From assembly GCA_036170535.1 (NCBI GenBank), contig JAVHPJ010000231.1:1-64000 (forward strand): DNA of 64,000 nt. Direction: 5' to 3'. This DNA comes from SSF53 sp036170535 (GTDB lineage: Bacteria; Spirochaetota; Leptospiria; Leptospirales; Leptonemataceae). The notes beneath the pieces are model-generated. The model was not told the origin of the DNA, did not search any database, and was given only the letters and a program-made list of their open reading frames with translations. The position numbers and the translations under genes were made by a program. Within the stretch, counting starts at the first letter, position 1. Every line of letters starts with the position of its first letter. This document shows positions 20,338-29,369 of the stretch, in pieces.

Positions 20338-21456
20338 TCAGCCTCTGAGTCGCTGCTGCGCGGCAAAGGCTTTCCTGGCAAGCGAACTCACCACGCGTTC
20401 TTCGAGTTCGGCGCGGGGCGCAAAATCCCAATCCGCCTGGCCGGCGGCGCGCAACTGCGCCAGCGTGCGCTCCGAATCGCCCAGCAAGCGGTATTCTTCC
20501 ACGACGCCGACTATGCGGTAACGCGTAATGCTGTGTCGAAACGTTGCGCGCCCAACGCCGCCCGGCCCGGCGGCGGCGCCTGCCGGACCCAGTGCGCCGG
20601 AGGCAAACAAACCCGGCAGTCCCGGCGGCAGAACGTCTGCGCCGCCTTCCAGACCCCGCCAGCGATACGGGAAAAACCACAGCTTGCGGAAAAATCGCGA
20701 GTCCGCCTCGCGCACAACGAGGGTCCGCTCGCCATCGGCGGCGTGAATCCAGTACAACGTGAGCTCAAGCGGCGTCTCCGTCGCCGGTCGCGCGCCGGGC
20801 GGCAGGCCGGCGGCGAATTCCGCACCGCCGCGCCTGAAACTCGCGCAGACTGCGCTCAGCGGACATGCGTCGCAACGCGGCCGGCCCGGGGTGCAAATGC
20901 GCGCGCCAAGTTCCATGAGCGCTTGATTGTGATCGCCAGGCGAAACCGGTCCCGCGGCGACGAGCAGCTCCTGCGCGCGACGCGCCAGTGCACGCTCTTT
21001 GCGCTCCGCATCGGCTTCCAGGGCAAAGAGGCGCGCGAACACGCGCTTGATATTGCCGTCCAGGGCGGCGCTGGGCGCGTTGTAGGCGATGCTCAAGACG
21101 GCGGCGGCCGTATAAGCGCCCACGCCCGGCAGAGCCAGCGCGGCCGCCGGATCTTCCGGAAAGCGACCTTGATGCTCGGCGACAATCTTCTGCGCGCCCC
21201 GCTGCAGATTGCGCGCGCGCGAATAGTAGCCGAGCCCGCGCCACGCCGCAAGCACCTCGTCTTCCCGTGCGCGGGCGAGGCTGGCAATATCCGGGAAACG
21301 TCTTAAAAACTCTTCGTAGCGCGGCAGCATGTGCGCGACGCGGGTCTGCTGCAGCATGACTTCGGAAACCCAAATTGCGTACGCGTCGCGCGTGCGGCGA
21401 AAGGGCAAGTCGCGTTTTTCGCGGGCATACCAGCTGTAGAGCGGACTAAGATCCAT
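20338..21456 (-). CDS. mutY: A/G-specific adenine glycosylase MutY
   Basis: MutY removes adenine mispaired with 8-oxoguanine. Present are the helix-hairpin-helix LPGVGAYTAAAVL (about 107-119), the catalytic aspartate in ALDGNIKRV, and the four-cysteine [4Fe-4S] loop CTPGRPRCDACPLSAVC (about 187-203, C-x6-C-x2-C-x5-C). The N-terminal SEVMLQQTRV is characteristic. The C-terminal third is a divergent NUDIX-like domain (TLYWIHAADGERTLVVRE) that reads 8-oxoG. The start at 21,456 overlaps the queG stop by 11 bases. Confidence 0.92.
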   Translation of the reverse strand: MDLSPLYSWYAREKRDLPFRRTRDAYAIWVSEVMLQQTRVAHMLPRYEEFLRRFPDIASLARAREDEVLAAWRGLGYYSRARNLQRGAQKIVAEHQGRFPEDPAAALALPGVGAYTAAAVLSIAYNAPSAALDGNIKRVFARLFALEADAERKERALARRAQELLVAAGPVSPGDHNQALMELGARICTPGRPRCDACPLSAVCASFRRGGAEFAAGLPPGARPATETPLELTLYWIHAADGERTLVVREADSRFFRKLWFFPYRWRGLEGGADVLPPGLPGLFASGALGPAGAAAGPGGVGRATFRHSITRYRIVGVVEEYRLLGDSERTLAQLRAAGQADWDFAPRAELEERVVSSLARKAFAAQQRLRG

Positions 21457-22408
21457 GCTCGTCCGCGCCTGCGAGCGCCTGTTCGAGATTCCAGAGCAGT
21501 TTCCGTCGGCCCGGGCGCCGCAGGGCCGACCCGCGCGTCAGTTCCTCCCAGGCGGACTCATCCGGCGGGACGGCGCTCTCCTGCAACGCCAGCGGCGCCG
21601 GACGCGCGCGAAAATCCGCTTCGCGCGTAAAGCGCGTGCGGGCCTTGCGATTTCGATTGTACGGGCAAACCTCCTGACAGATGTCGCAACCGAAAATCCA
21701 GCCGCGCGCGTGTTGCGCAAGATCCGCCGGCATCGGTTCGCGCCGCTCGATCGTCTGGTAAGAAAGGCAGCGCGCTGCGTCAATCCGGTAGGGTGCAAGC
21801 GCATTCGTCGGACAAGCGTCCAGGCAAAGCCGACACTCGCGGCACTGGTCCGGCGCCTCTTGATCCGGCGGCAGGTCGACGTTTAACAGCAGGATCGACA
21901 GAAAAAAATACGACCCGAGCTCGGGATGAATCAGATTCGTGTGTTTGCCCTGCCAGCCGAGACCGGCCATGCGCGCGAGGATCTTCTCCGGCGCCGGCGC
22001 AGAATCCACGGTCACCCGGCCGTCGAGACCCGGGGCCGCCTCCGCCAGTTCGCTCTGCAGGCGCCGCAAAAGCCGGAGTCCCTTTTGCTTCAGGGTGCGA
22101 TGATAGTCGCGCCCCACGGCATAGCGCGAGATGCGGACGCGCGCCGTTTTGAGCGCCGCTTCGTGGGTCTCATCGCGATAATAGACGCCCAGCGCCAGAG
22201 CGCACCGCGCATCGGCAAAGAGCCGCGCGGGATCCTGACGCACCTGTAAAGTTCGCGCAAACCAGTCCATGTCCGCGTGCGCGCCGCTCAGTACAAAGCG
22301 TTCCAGATGTTCCCGATCCGCCGGCGCGAGCGTTAGCCCGGCGAAACCGACCAGATCGTAGCCGCTATCCAGGGCGATTGAGCGGATTTTTTCGCGCAGT
22401 TCACTCAT
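21446..22408 (-). CDS. queG: Epoxyqueuosine reductase QueG
   Basis: QueG performs the last step of queuosine synthesis in tRNA, reducing epoxyqueuosine at wobble position 34; the enzyme uses cobalamin and two [4Fe-4S] clusters. The 320-residue protein shows CRECRLCLDACPT and, further on, CDICQEVCPYN, the two cluster motifs, plus the upstream APAPEKILARMAGLGWQGK region typical of the family. ATG 22,408 (MSELREKIR) is preferred; more upstream frame overlaps pdxB. The start overlaps the pdxB stop by 8 bases, so pdxB-queG-mutY is one tightly packed unit. Confidence 0.92.
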   Translation of the reverse strand: MSELREKIRSIALDSGYDLVGFAGLTLAPADREHLERFVLSGAHADMDWFARTLQVRQDPARLFADARCALALGVYYRDETHEAALKTARVRISRYAVGRDYHRTLKQKGLRLLRRLQSELAEAAPGLDGRVTVDSAPAPEKILARMAGLGWQGKHTNLIHPELGSYFFLSILLLNVDLPPDQEAPDQCRECRLCLDACPTNALAPYRIDAARCLSYQTIERREPMPADLAQHARGWIFGCDICQEVCPYNRNRKARTRFTREADFRARPAPLALQESAVPPDESAWEELTRGSALRRPGRRKLLWNLEQALAGADEHGS

Positions 22409-23537
22409 CGCCGCTCGCGCCCAGTTCCCATAGCCGCCGGTGAAAGGGCCGCAGTTCCTGCGCGCGGCTGGCGCTCGTTCCGGCGAAGCCCGCTCGCGGC
22501 GGATAAAAAAGACGGCGGGCGGTAAAGCTTGTCGGGTCGGCTTTAAGCCGGTGCGATTCCAGAATCGGCGCTTCAAATACGTCGAGGGCGAACTCCACGC
22601 GCGGCAGGGGCGGCGCCGCATCAGGATCGCGTCCGAGATAGGCCAGAAAGGCGCGCGCGAGTTCCCGCACGCCACCCGCGCGCGCCGCAAAACTGTAGCC
22701 CGCGATATGCGGCGTCGCGAGGGTCGGCGCCAGCGCGGCTGCGACGCTCGGCGGTTCCACGGGAAAAACGTCAAAACACGCCCGCGTCTTTTGCGCCAGT
22801 ACGGCGCAGGCCTCCGGCGTCAGCACTCCGCCGCGCGCGAGGTTCAGGAACGCGGCGCCGTCCCGGACCAGTTCCGCGCGCGAGCGATCGATGAGTCCCG
22901 CGGTCGGAAAGGCGCCCTCGTGCGTGAGCGGCGTGTGGACCGTAATTGCGTCAGCTGCGAGAACCTCTTCGAGACTGCGCGCCCGGGAATCAGGCGGGAT
23001 AAAGGGATCGTAAAAAATCCAGGGCAGGTTCAGATTATCCAGACTCTCCGCGAGGCCGCGGCCAATTCGTCCGAGTCCGATGATGCCGACCACAAGCGCC
23101 CCTTCCAGCAAGCGAGCTTCGTCGATCAGCTCCGGCAGCGCCGCCAGGGCGAACTGCACCACCGAACGGGCGTTGACGCCAGGCGCGCCAAAATAGGGCG
23201 CGCCGCGCTCCGCCAACCACGCGCGATCGACATGATCATCGCCCGTCGCCGCGGAGGCGAAGGCGCCGACCGCCCCGCCCAATCCGCCCAGAATTTCCGG
23301 GCGTAATTTCAAGGAGGTGGGCGCAATCCAGAGGGCCGGCTCGCGCGCAAGTTCCGCGCGCAGGCGCGCCCGGAGCGGCTCGCGCTCGCCGGGCAGTTCC
23401 GCATACTCCCGGTAATCGAGACCCAGCTCGCGACACAGCGGCGCCCAGATTTCGCGGGCCGCCGTCAGTCCCGCCGGAACCAGCACAGGTCGGCCCGAGC
23501 CCGCCAGTTCGTCGGGCGCCAGTGCGCGAAAATCCAT
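22401..23537 (-). CDS. pdxB: Erythronate-4-phosphate dehydrogenase PdxB
   Basis: A member of the D-2-hydroxyacid dehydrogenase family: NAD-binding GIIGLGRIGRGLAE (about 150-163), TPLTHEGAF near 200, LARGGVL near 234 and ATPHIAGYS near 274. The combination of LTHEG and TPHIAGYS with a C-terminal extension is that of PdxB, which oxidises 4-phosphoerythronate for pyridoxal phosphate synthesis, rather than SerA. PdxA, a later enzyme of the same pathway, is at 32,776. The C-terminal dimerisation part is present (378 residues, usual length). It heads pdxB-queG-mutY. Confidence 0.85.
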   Translation of the reverse strand: MDFRALAPDELAGSGRPVLVPAGLTAAREIWAPLCRELGLDYREYAELPGEREPLRARLRAELAREPALWIAPTSLKLRPEILGGLGGAVGAFASAATGDDHVDRAWLAERGAPYFGAPGVNARSVVQFALAALPELIDEARLLEGALVVGIIGLGRIGRGLAESLDNLNLPWIFYDPFIPPDSRARSLEEVLAADAITVHTPLTHEGAFPTAGLIDRSRAELVRDGAAFLNLARGGVLTPEACAVLAQKTRACFDVFPVEPPSVAAALAPTLATPHIAGYSFAARAGGVRELARAFLAYLGRDPDAAPPLPRVEFALDVFEAPILESHRLKADPTSFTARRLFYPPRAGFAGTSASRAQELRPFHRRLWELGASGDE

Positions 23538-23675
23538 GACATCAGGCGCGGACAGACCGCGAGGCTTTCAGGCGGGCGCCGTCGATCAAGCAAAAAGGCG
23601 CCCGCGCTCGAATCAGCTTGTCATTGGAGCGCAAGGCGGGTCTCTGACTCCGACTCAGGCCCGGGAGCCGCATGT

Positions 23676-25520
23676 ATGACGTCGTCTCTTTCTTCCGCCC
23701 TTTCCAGAATCGAACGCGGGCTCCGGCGCATCGAGCGCGCCGCCGCGCGCCTGCAAAAGCAGGCGACGCGTCTGGCGCGCCTGCGCGTGTTATTGGTCCT
23801 GCTGGCGATCGGCGCCCCGCTGGTCCTGTTCTGGGACGGTCGCGTCGCGTACGGCTGGTCTGCACTCAGTTTTTTACCCGGAACCATTCTCTATGTAGTC
23901 GTATGGTTTCTTTATGATCGGACGGGACGCGCAATTCGCCGGGCCGAAGAGCAGCGGCTTTGCTATGAACGCGATCAACTGCGCCGGGACGGCGAGTGGC
24001 GACGCGCCCTGCCCGCCGCCCCGGACGGCCTGCGTCCGGAAGCCAGTCATCCGTACGCCGACGACCTGGCGATACACGGCGAATTTTCGTTGGGACGTTA
24101 TGCGGATCGCACGGCATCGCCGCCCGGTCGAAAAAAATTCTACGAACTTCTTTTATCCCAACCCGACGCCGACGCCTGCGACCCGGAAGCCTGGCGTCAG
24201 CGCATGCTTGCGATCGCGGAACTGCAGGCGCGGCGCGTATTTCGCTTTCGCTGGCGTCGCGCCGGCGCGCCCCTTGCGCGCGAGGCCGGCCCCGCCGCAG
24301 ATTTCGCCTGGATTGATGCGATTGTGCGCGCACCGCGCGCGACGCCGGCGCCCGTTTTATCCGCGCTTGCCTGGCTTTTGCCGCTGACGTCGCTCGCGTC
24401 TTACATCGGCTTCAAGATGGGCTGGAACGAAGCCTGGTTTATGCTGAGTCTTCCGGCGCAGGCGCTGCTTTTTTTATACCTGCATTTTCGTCAGCGCAAC
24501 ACGGCGGCGCAGTTTGGTCCGTACGCGGAGGCGTTGTCCGGGCTCGATCGGCTTTTCGCCGTGCTCGCGGGCTTTCGCATGCGCTCGGAACGCCTGCGAA
24601 GTCTCAGCGTATTTGAAGAGGTTCCGGCGCGGCAGATGCGGCGGCTCGCGAGTCTGGCGGGCTTCTACAGCTTTCGACGCAATCCGCTGCTGCATTTTCT
24701 GGCCGGCTTTTTTCTGCTCTACGACGCGCATCTTCTGCGCGCCCTCGCCAGGTGGCAGACGGAAGCCGCCGCTGAACTCGCTCGCTGGCGCGATGAGCTG
24801 GCGCTGGTGGATGCGCTGCAGGCCCTGGCCGGTCTGGCGGACGCGGATGACGGCTTCCATTTCGCCGAAAACCTGGCGCTCAATGAAGCTCCGTCGACGT
24901 TGATCGCCGCCGCAACGGGTCTCGCCCATCCGTTGATTCCTCCGATCCGACGCGTGGGCGCCGACTTTACGCTTGGCGAGGAGCGCCGTCTATGGCTGAT
25001 CACGGGTTCGAATATGTCGGGCAAGAGCACTTTTTTGCGCAGCGTGGGTCTGAATCTCACGCTCGCCATGATCGGAGCGCCGACTCTCGCGGAGCGCTTT
25101 TGTTTTCGAGCGCGGACTCTGGTCAGCTCCATGAACGTTCGCGACGACCTGGCGGAATCCGTCTCGCTGTTTTACGCCGAGGTGCGTCGGATCAAGCTGC
25201 TCCAGGAATATTCCCGACGCGGCGCGCCGCCCGCCTTCGTGCTGATCGATGAAATGCTACGCGGCACTAACGCCCGGGAGCGATTTATCGCCGCCCGCGG
25301 CGTTCTGGCCCATCTGCAGGCGAGCGCGGCGGCGGGACTGATCGCCACGCACGACATGGAGCTGCTCGAATACGCACTCGCCTCGCCGAAATTCGCCTGC
25401 TATCATTTTCAGGAAACGATTGCCGACGGCCGCATGAGTTTCGACTATCGCCTGCGCCCGGGGCCAGTGGAAAGCTCCAACGCTCTGCGTATTCTGGAAA
25501 TGGAAGGGGTTCAACTGTGA
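23676..25520 (+). CDS. Membrane-tethered MutS-family ATPase
   Basis: The C-terminal 190 residues form a MutS-type ABC ATPase: Walker A GSNMSGKST near residue 444, a Q/D-loop region, FVLIDEMLRGTNARER (Walker B and signature) and THDMEL (H-loop). Instead of mismatch-recognition domains, the N-terminal half has hydrophobic segments (about 35-50, 66-86, and a pair near 225-270) and a helical lever-like domain. Such membrane MutS relatives occur in several phyla and have no settled function; mismatch repair is unlikely. It starts at ATG 23,676 after GGGAG. Its stop overlaps the GTG start of the ppx/gppA gene (GTGA), so the two are coupled. Confidence 0.82.
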   Translation: MTSSLSSALSRIERGLRRIERAAARLQKQATRLARLRVLLVLLAIGAPLVLFWDGRVAYGWSALSFLPGTILYVVVWFLYDRTGRAIRRAEEQRLCYERDQLRRDGEWRRALPAAPDGLRPEASHPYADDLAIHGEFSLGRYADRTASPPGRKKFYELLLSQPDADACDPEAWRQRMLAIAELQARRVFRFRWRRAGAPLAREAGPAADFAWIDAIVRAPRATPAPVLSALAWLLPLTSLASYIGFKMGWNEAWFMLSLPAQALLFLYLHFRQRNTAAQFGPYAEALSGLDRLFAVLAGFRMRSERLRSLSVFEEVPARQMRRLASLAGFYSFRRNPLLHFLAGFFLLYDAHLLRALARWQTEAAAELARWRDELALVDALQALAGLADADDGFHFAENLALNEAPSTLIAAATGLAHPLIPPIRRVGADFTLGEERRLWLITGSNMSGKSTFLRSVGLNLTLAMIGAPTLAERFCFRARTLVSSMNVRDDLAESVSLFYAEVRRIKLLQEYSRRGAPPAFVLIDEMLRGTNARERFIAARGVLAHLQASAAAGLIATHDMELLEYALASPKFACYHFQETIADGRMSFDYRLRPGPVESSNALRILEMEGVQL

Positions 25521-27121
25521 AGGCAAGCGAAAGCCATCTGGCCGCCATCGATCTGGGCACGAACTCCTTTCACCTGGTAGTTGTGCGTCTGCGCGGCGAA
25601 GGGAAATTCGAGGTCATTGGCGACGAAAAAGAAAGCGTGCGTCTGGGCAGCGGCGCCGGCGACTTGAACTTCATCAAACCGGATGCGATGGATCGCGGGA
25701 TTGCTGTGCTCAAGCGTTTTGTACAAATCGCGCGCAGCCTCAACGCGGAAGTGCGCGCCGTGGCCACTTCCGCCGTACGCGAAGCGGAAAACAAAGAGGC
25801 GTTTCTCGAGCGGGCGCGCGCGGAGTGCGGCCTTGAAGTCGAAGTCATACCCGGCAAGGAAGAAGGCCGCCTCATTTATCTCGGAATCCTCCAGGCGCTG
25901 CCGCTGTATAACAAACGCATCGTTACTATGGACATCGGCGGCGGATCCACGGAATTGCTGGTCGGCGTCGCCGGTCAGCCGGAGTTCATCGTATCGCACA
26001 AAATCGGCGCCATTCGTTTGAAAGACGGCTTCTTTGCGGAAGAGCCGCTCCGCGAAAGCGCCGTGCTGGAGTGCCGCCGCTCGATTCGGATCGCGATTGC
26101 GAGCTCGCTTGATCAGATTCGCGCCGTGGGCTTCGAAACGGCCGTTGGCAGCTCCGGCACCATTGAGACGCTCGCTCGCATGGCGCTCCTGGACCAGAAT
26201 CCGAACGCGTCGGAAGAAACGCGCGGTCTGGTCTTAAAACGCGGCGACCTGGACCGAATCACGGCGAAGATCCTGGAGTCGTCCACGCACCACAAGCGTG
26301 CGCGTCTGCCCGGCCTCGACGAAAAACGCGCCGATATCATCGTCGGCGGCGCGATTCTTCTGCAAGAAATACTCAGCGGACTTGGCATCGAAGAACTACA
26401 GATTTCGCCGTTTGCGTTGCGCGAAGGCGTCATATTCGACACTTTGATTCGTCGCTCCGGCGCCCAGACCTTCTTCCCGGACATCCGGCGCACGTCCGTT
26501 CAACACCTGGCGGATGCAATGCTCGGACGCGATCCGCGCCATCTGGAAAGTTCGCAGCACATTGCCATGCTCGCCGTGCGCATTCTCGACGAATTGTTTC
26601 GTCTGGGGCTGGTCGCAGAGCTCTCTCTGGAAGACAGTCTGCTGTTGCAGTCGGCCGGTCTATTGCATAATGCCGGTCTGATAATCTCCCACAGCGCGCA
26701 CCACAAGCACAGCTACTACATCATCAAGAATTCCGAATTTCTGATGGGTTTTTCGAGTCTGGAGATCGAAATCATCGCACTGACTGCGCGTTATCATCGC
26801 AAAGCGACGCCGTCGCGCAAACATGCGGAATTCGCCGGGCTGCCGCCGGACGCTCAGCGCAAGGTGCGTCTGTTCGCCGGCATTCTGCGCATCGCGGTAG
26901 CGCTGGATCGCAGCATGAAAAGCGCCGTGGCCAACGTGCGTCTTTTTCCGCGCGGGGCGGAACTTGAATTTCAAATAGAAGCGGCGCGCGATGCGGAAGG
27001 CGACCCGGCGGATGTATCTCTGGAACTCTGGGCGGCCGAGAACAAAGTCGACTTCTTTCAAGAGCAATTAAACCGGGCTTGCCGCTTCAGCGTCAGCCAG
27101 CCTGCAGCTTCTCAAAAATAA
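25517..27121 (+). CDS. ppx: Exopolyphosphatase / guanosine pentaphosphatase (Ppx/GppA family)
   Basis: The enzyme hydrolyses polyphosphate or pppGpp. AIDLGTNSFHLVVV (residues 10-23), VATSAVREAENK, DIGGGSTELLV near 137 and GSSGTIETLA near 208 are the actin-fold phosphate-binding motifs of the family. The C-terminal part (from about 320) is the HD-like helical domain with LLHNAGLIISHS then HHKHSYYII; the Asp of a true HD motif is Asn, as is common here. Which substrate is preferred cannot be read from sequence. The GTG start is coupled to the MutS-like gene. The 3' end overlaps convergent acpS by 29 bp. Confidence 0.9.
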   Translation: MKASESHLAAIDLGTNSFHLVVVRLRGEGKFEVIGDEKESVRLGSGAGDLNFIKPDAMDRGIAVLKRFVQIARSLNAEVRAVATSAVREAENKEAFLERARAECGLEVEVIPGKEEGRLIYLGILQALPLYNKRIVTMDIGGGSTELLVGVAGQPEFIVSHKIGAIRLKDGFFAEEPLRESAVLECRRSIRIAIASSLDQIRAVGFETAVGSSGTIETLARMALLDQNPNASEETRGLVLKRGDLDRITAKILESSTHHKRARLPGLDEKRADIIVGGAILLQEILSGLGIEELQISPFALREGVIFDTLIRRSGAQTFFPDIRRTSVQHLADAMLGRDPRHLESSQHIAMLAVRILDELFRLGLVAELSLEDSLLLQSAGLLHNAGLIISHSAHHKHSYYIIKNSEFLMGFSSLEIEIIALTARYHRKATPSRKHAEFAGLPPDAQRKVRLFAGILRIAVALDRSMKSAVANVRLFPRGAELEFQIEAARDAEGDPADVSLELWAAENKVDFFQEQLNRACRFSVSQPAASQK

Positions 27122-27482
27122 CCACAGCCATGCTCGAAGTTCGAGTATGGGAAAGCGTCAGATGCATACGCGTGACGCCGATCGCGTCAGCCAGTTCCCG
27201 GGCGCGGCCATGCAGGGCCAGCTGCTTCTTCCCGAAGATTTTTCCGGCGACCTCCACGTCTTTCCAGCTCACGCCCGCCCCGCCTTTAAGATTCAAAGCC
27301 TTTACTGCCGCTTCTTTTACGGCGAATCGCGCGGCGAGATAGGGCACGGGATCTTCGTGGGAAACCGAATAGTGGATTTCGTCTTCGGTAAAGATCTTCT
27401 GTAAGAAACGAACGCCGTGTCGTGCGTAAACGCGGCCAATCCGTTCGTTTTCGATAATATCGGCGCCAAGACCTACAATCAT
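27093..27482 (-). CDS. acpS: Holo-[acyl-carrier-protein] synthase AcpS
   Basis: AcpS attaches 4'-phosphopantetheine from CoA to acyl carrier protein. The 129-residue protein has the family motifs GLGADIIENERI (residues 4-15, with the Mg-binding Asp) and ARFAVKEAAVKAL near 51. I start at ATG 27,482 (MIVGLGADI), preceded by GGGG at 7 bases; an in-frame TTG at 27,497 overlapping the cdaR stop would add five residues. It is the last gene of dapA-dapB-dacA-cdaR-acpS. Its 3' end overlaps the convergent ppx gene. Confidence 0.93.
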   Translation of the reverse strand: MIVGLGADIIENERIGRVYARHGVRFLQKIFTEDEIHYSVSHEDPVPYLAARFAVKEAAVKALNLKGGAGVSWKDVEVAGKIFGKKQLALHGRARELADAIGVTRMHLTLSHTRTSSMAVVIFEKLQAG

Positions 27483-27493
27483 GGAATACCCCG

Positions 27494-28501
27494 TCAATTG
27501 CCGGGCGGCAGGCGATGATCCTCGACGCCTTCCTGCTGCTCTGGCGCCGCCGCCGCCGGCGCCTGCGTGAACTGCAAATCCAGGCGGGCCGGATTGACTT
27601 TCACTATCTGCACATCGGGCCGATTCAAACGGTCCGCAATGATCACCGGCAGATCCTGGATGGAAAAGGACGGGCGAATCGCTTTCTGACTCAGGTCGAA
27701 AAATACCGGGCAGTACACCTGCGCAACGAACTGGTCGGCGCTGAACTCGCCCTCGCCGGCGACCGCGATCGTCACGGACTCGACGGCGGGAGTGCGCATG
27801 ACAAGTCCGCGGATTTCATTTGAGCAGCGCACCGGCAGGCCCGTAAGAATCTGGAGGTCGCTGCGTTCTCTGTTCAGCACCAGCGCGCGCACGATCACTT
27901 CCAGGGGCTGGTTGGGCGCCAGCTCGATAAAATCGGGCAGAGCGGCGATCGCCGCGGTCGTCGTCATTTCCGATGTGCGTCCCGTCACGTTAACGCTCTG
28001 CAGGTCGATATGACTCAGGGCCGCCACCGCACCGAACGGGCCGCGCACGCGCAGGGCCGTCGGTTCCGTGCGCACATAGCCGATTTCCAGACCGTCATCC
28101 AGCATGTCCTTTAACGCTGCGCGGACCGGCAGTTCGCGTTCGAGAACGCGATCCAGTTGCAGAGAAATCGTGGCCGAGTAATCCGCGCGAATTCCTTCCG
28201 GTAAATCCGGCGAAAGGCTGGCAACGTAACGATTTTCCCCGGCCGCCGGCCGCGGATTTGTCAGGCGAATGCGAAAGTCCGAGGCGTCAAAATCGAGGGT
28301 TTCCCGCGGACCGCGCACCACGACATTGATGAAGGACGGCACGCGGGCGGCGAAAACCAGATCGTCGGGCAATTCCGGCCGCTCGACGCGCACATGTACG
28401 GTGCGCACAATTGTGCGCGTATACTGTACGTAGGCGAATAATCCCAGAGCGATAAGCAAGGAACCGACTTTGATTTTCCAGTTGGCGAGCAATTGTTCCA
28501 C
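27494..28501 (-). CDS. cdaR: CdaR/YbbR-family regulator of the diadenylate cyclase
   Basis: A single N-terminal membrane helix (KVGSLLIALGLFAYVQY, about residues 10-26) is followed by YbbR repeats exposed outside the membrane; RTVHVRVERPELP, LPVRAALKDMLDDG and YVRTEPTALRVRGP mark repeat units. In Firmicutes CdaR binds and modulates the cyclase CdaA. The start is GTG 28,501, one base after the dacA TGA, with AAGGAAG about 8 bases upstream; the open frame extends further but inside dacA. The C-terminus is Ala/Pro/Gln-rich. Confidence 0.85.
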   Translation of the reverse strand: MEQLLANWKIKVGSLLIALGLFAYVQYTRTIVRTVHVRVERPELPDDLVFAARVPSFINVVVRGPRETLDFDASDFRIRLTNPRPAAGENRYVASLSPDLPEGIRADYSATISLQLDRVLERELPVRAALKDMLDDGLEIGYVRTEPTALRVRGPFGAVAALSHIDLQSVNVTGRTSEMTTTAAIAALPDFIELAPNQPLEVIVRALVLNRERSDLQILTGLPVRCSNEIRGLVMRTPAVESVTIAVAGEGEFSADQFVAQVYCPVFFDLSQKAIRPSFSIQDLPVIIADRLNRPDVQIVKVNPARLDLQFTQAPAAAAPEQQEGVEDHRLPPGN

Positions 28502-28502
28502 G

Positions 28503-29369
28503 TCAGTTCTTCCTTGCTCCAGAACCCGGGCCCTCGCTGGCGCCGGCGCCAACGTCCTCGGGCGGGCGCGCTTCCCCGTCGGGATTCAACCTTTCGCCGG
28601 ACGAACTCAATAGACGCGTGAGCAGCGGCTGCAACTCCAACGGGCGCACCGGCGTCTTGATTTCGCCGTTGTGCATCACCGTAATGCGGCCGTTTTCCTC
28701 GCTGGTGACGATTATAATGCCGTCCGATTCCTCGGACATGCCCATGCCGGCGCGGTGCCGGGCGCCGTGGGTCTTCTTCAAACGCGAATTGGAGAGCGGC
28801 AAATAACACGAAGCCGCAACAATGCGGTTGCCCTCGATAAATACCGCGCCGTCGTGCAGCGGGGTGTCCTTGTGAAAGATGGTTTCGAGCAGTTCGGCCG
28901 TGGTCTGACCGTCCACGCGCACGGCGCTTTCGATGATTTGCTGCGGTTTGATTTCGCGCAGGATTACAATTATGGAACCGACGCGTTGCTGCGCCATGTT
29001 CTTCACGGCTTCTACGATCGGGTCCAGGGCGACGGCGACCGGCGGGTTGATCCACTGAAAAATCGGCATGCGACCGATTTCACTGATCAAGCGGCGCAGC
29101 TCGGGCTGCAAAAGCACGATGAGACCGAACACGAGATACTGGGAAACGTTTGTGACCAGCCAGGAAACAGTCGCCAGATCTGCGAGTCGCGCGACCAGAT
29201 CCAGCAGCATAATAATGACGACGCCCACCAGCAGCTGGAGCGCGCGCGTCCGCGTCAGCAGCATGAAGACGCGATAGGCGACAAAGGCGACAATGCCAAT
29301 ATCAATCAGGGTGCGCAGAACGTCCCAGGGGCTGGATATGTGCGGCCAATCAAACAAAACGAACCTCAA
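28503..29369 (-). CDS. dacA: Diadenylate cyclase DacA (CdaA type)
   Basis: The enzyme makes the second messenger c-di-AMP from two ATP. Three N-terminal membrane helices (about 20-90) precede a DAC domain with the catalytic DGA at 173-175 and RHR at 204-206 (GARHRAGMG). The C-terminal 40 residues are a low-complexity Pro/Glu/Gly tail. The frame opens at TTG 29,369, which overlaps the dapB stop (TTGA); another in-frame TTG at 29,357 has GAGG at a better distance, so the true start is uncertain by four codons. Confidence 0.93.
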   Translation of the reverse strand: MRFVLFDWPHISSPWDVLRTLIDIGIVAFVAYRVFMLLTRTRALQLLVGVVIIMLLDLVARLADLATVSWLVTNVSQYLVFGLIVLLQPELRRLISEIGRMPIFQWINPPVAVALDPIVEAVKNMAQQRVGSIIVILREIKPQQIIESAVRVDGQTTAELLETIFHKDTPLHDGAVFIEGNRIVAASCYLPLSNSRLKKTHGARHRAGMGMSEESDGIIIVTSEENGRITVMHNGEIKTPVRPLELQPLLTRLLSSSGERLNPDGEARPPEDVGAGASEGPGSGARKN

